From: Desulfobacteraceae bacterium
GTDB taxonomy: Bacteria; Desulfobacterota; Syntrophobacteria; BM002
DNA length: 7,247 bases
Assembly (NCBI GenBank): GCA_002899795.1
Contig: PPDG01000129.1
Location: 1-7,247 of the forward strand
Direction of reading: 5' to 3'
Shown: one piece after another, positions 6,943 through 7,247 of the stretch
Layout: the number at the start of each line of letters is the position of its first letter
How positions within the stretch are numbered: position 1 is the first letter of the stretch
Translations under genes and position numbers: made by a program
The notes under the pieces: generated by a model
Told to the model about the DNA's origin: nothing
What the model saw: only the letters and a program-made list of their open reading frames with translations
Databases searched by the model: none

Positions 6943-6976
6943 AGGAGGAAACTCCTGACTCCCCTAAGCAGGAGTT
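6943..6976. promoter_or_regulatory. Two mutually exclusive hairpins in the phosphoesterase upstream region
   Basis: AGGAG (6943-6947), GAAA, CTCCT (6952-6956) can form a 5-base-pair stem with a four-base loop. AACTCCTG (6950-6957) can instead pair with CAGGAGTT (6969-6976) in an 8-base-pair stem with an 11-base loop. The shared CTCCT arm means that only one can form. They lie 58-92 bases upstream of the minus-strand start codon. A leader switch is possible, but no known riboswitch or leader peptide is recognised. Confidence 0.3.
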
Positions 6977-7049
6977 ACCCCAAAAATGTAACGCGCGACA
7001 CAGGCCAAAGGGGGGAAGCTACTCCACAACAACCAATTCGCGCCATTTT

Positions 7050-7247
7050 ATGGCAGTGTCGCTTTTGAAAATACACCAAATCCTCATGCTGGCCTTTGCC
7101 GGGCTAATAGTGGAAGAAGAGGTGGCTCAAATGCTTGTTGTTTCGCAGCCTCCCCCTTGGGCCTTCCTGGTGTTTCTTCTGAGTGACTGGTGGGAGGCCT
7201 GTGCCACTTCCGCAGCTGTGGGTGGGGGAGCCCCTGGCCCCGTTCCG
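7050..7247 (+). CDS. Doubtful open frame running off the right edge (partial)
   Basis: A frame with ATG codons at 7050, 7086 and 7131 stays open to the edge (66 codons from the first ATG). Only the ATG at 7131 has a passable Shine-Dalgarno-like stretch (AGAGGTGG, ending about 5 bases before it). From there the product would begin MLVVSQPPPWAFLVFLLSDW, with a hydrophobic stretch, and then turn Ala/Gly/Pro-rich. I recognise no family. The opposite strand also has open frames here, one 54 codons long, as expected in GC-rich non-coding DNA, so this may not be a gene. If real, it is divergent from the phosphoesterase gene. Confidence 0.2.
   Translation, partial: MAVSLLKIHQILMLAFAGLIVEEEVAQMLVVSQPPPWAFLVFLLSDWWEACATSAAVGGGAPGPVP

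Larger units (their letters stand above)
6885..7247. other. Region upstream of the phosphoesterase with no convincing gene
   Basis: These 363 bases to the right edge hold the leader of the minus-strand phosphoesterase gene, two overlapping hairpins (6943-6976), a small palindrome GCCAT-TTT-ATGGC (7042-7054) and a plus-strand open frame reaching the edge. From about 7140 onward the sequence becomes richer in G and C than the rest of the window. No convincing -35/-10 pair for the phosphoesterase gene was found by eye. Confidence 0.5.

Noticed and set aside
6944..6963. Resemblance of GAGGAAACTCCTGACTCC to the conserved 5' P4 region of RNase P RNA
   Set aside because: The RNase P core should read GAGGAAAGTCCGGGCTCC; this sequence differs at several invariant positions, and the later conserved ACAGA and AGCAAACC-type elements are not found downstream.
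7001..7016. A second sigma-54-like match on the minus strand (TGGCCTG-N4-CGCG type)
   Set aside because: The GG-N10-GC spacing is met, but the -12 element lacks TTGC and the -24 element lacks GGCAC, so the match is expected by chance.
6868..7068. A plus-strand open frame (66 codons) over the start of the phosphoesterase gene
   Set aside because: It has no ribosome binding site or recognisable motif and crosses the hairpin region; its first codons are antisense to the phosphoesterase start.

Overview
The window looks like ordinary bacterial chromosome of moderate GC, densely coded, with Shine-Dalgarno sequences and ATG starts. A two-domain glutamine-dependent NAD+ synthetase, a long amylomaltase, NimA-type flavoprotein and calcineurin-type phosphoesterase genes and a good sigma-54 promoter match together fit a Gram-negative anaerobe of the deltaproteobacterial/Desulfobacterota kind. 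That placement is inference from gene style, not from any marker gene. I see no rRNA, tRNA, CRISPR array, insertion sequence or phage gene.

Layout. Positions 2-4480 (+) look like one operon read left to right: the last 16 codons of a medium-chain dehydrogenase/reductase-like gene (2-52), a pyridoxamine-phosphate-oxidase-like flavin-binding protein (59-517), NAD+ synthetase nadE (543-2189) and 4-alpha-glucanotransferase malQ (2210-4480). Gaps are 6, 25 and 20 bases. A 171-base gap (4481-4651) follows and carries a near-consensus -24/-12 (sigma-54) promoter. Next is a 345-residue membrane-anchored protein of unknown function (4652-5689, +) with a Lys/Pro/Gln-rich linker, a middle domain resembling the DcrB/PsbP fold and a C-terminal Sm-like or SH3-like beta domain. 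It converges on a membrane-anchored metallophosphoesterase on the minus strand (5733-6884); the 43-base gap holds an 8-base inverted repeat. The last 363 bases (6885-7247) hold the upstream region of the phosphoesterase, with two overlapping hairpins that exclude each other, and a doubtful open frame that runs off the right edge.

How the genes relate. The left operon joins redox and NAD metabolism (dehydrogenase, flavoprotein, NAD+ synthetase) with maltodextrin/glycogen metabolism (MalQ). No direct biochemical link between NadE and MalQ is evident, so their joining may be co-expression or simple adjacency. The two right-hand genes are both envelope proteins. The least explained item is the 4652-5689 protein with its own candidate sigma-54 promoter. 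No clearly new multi-gene system is visible.
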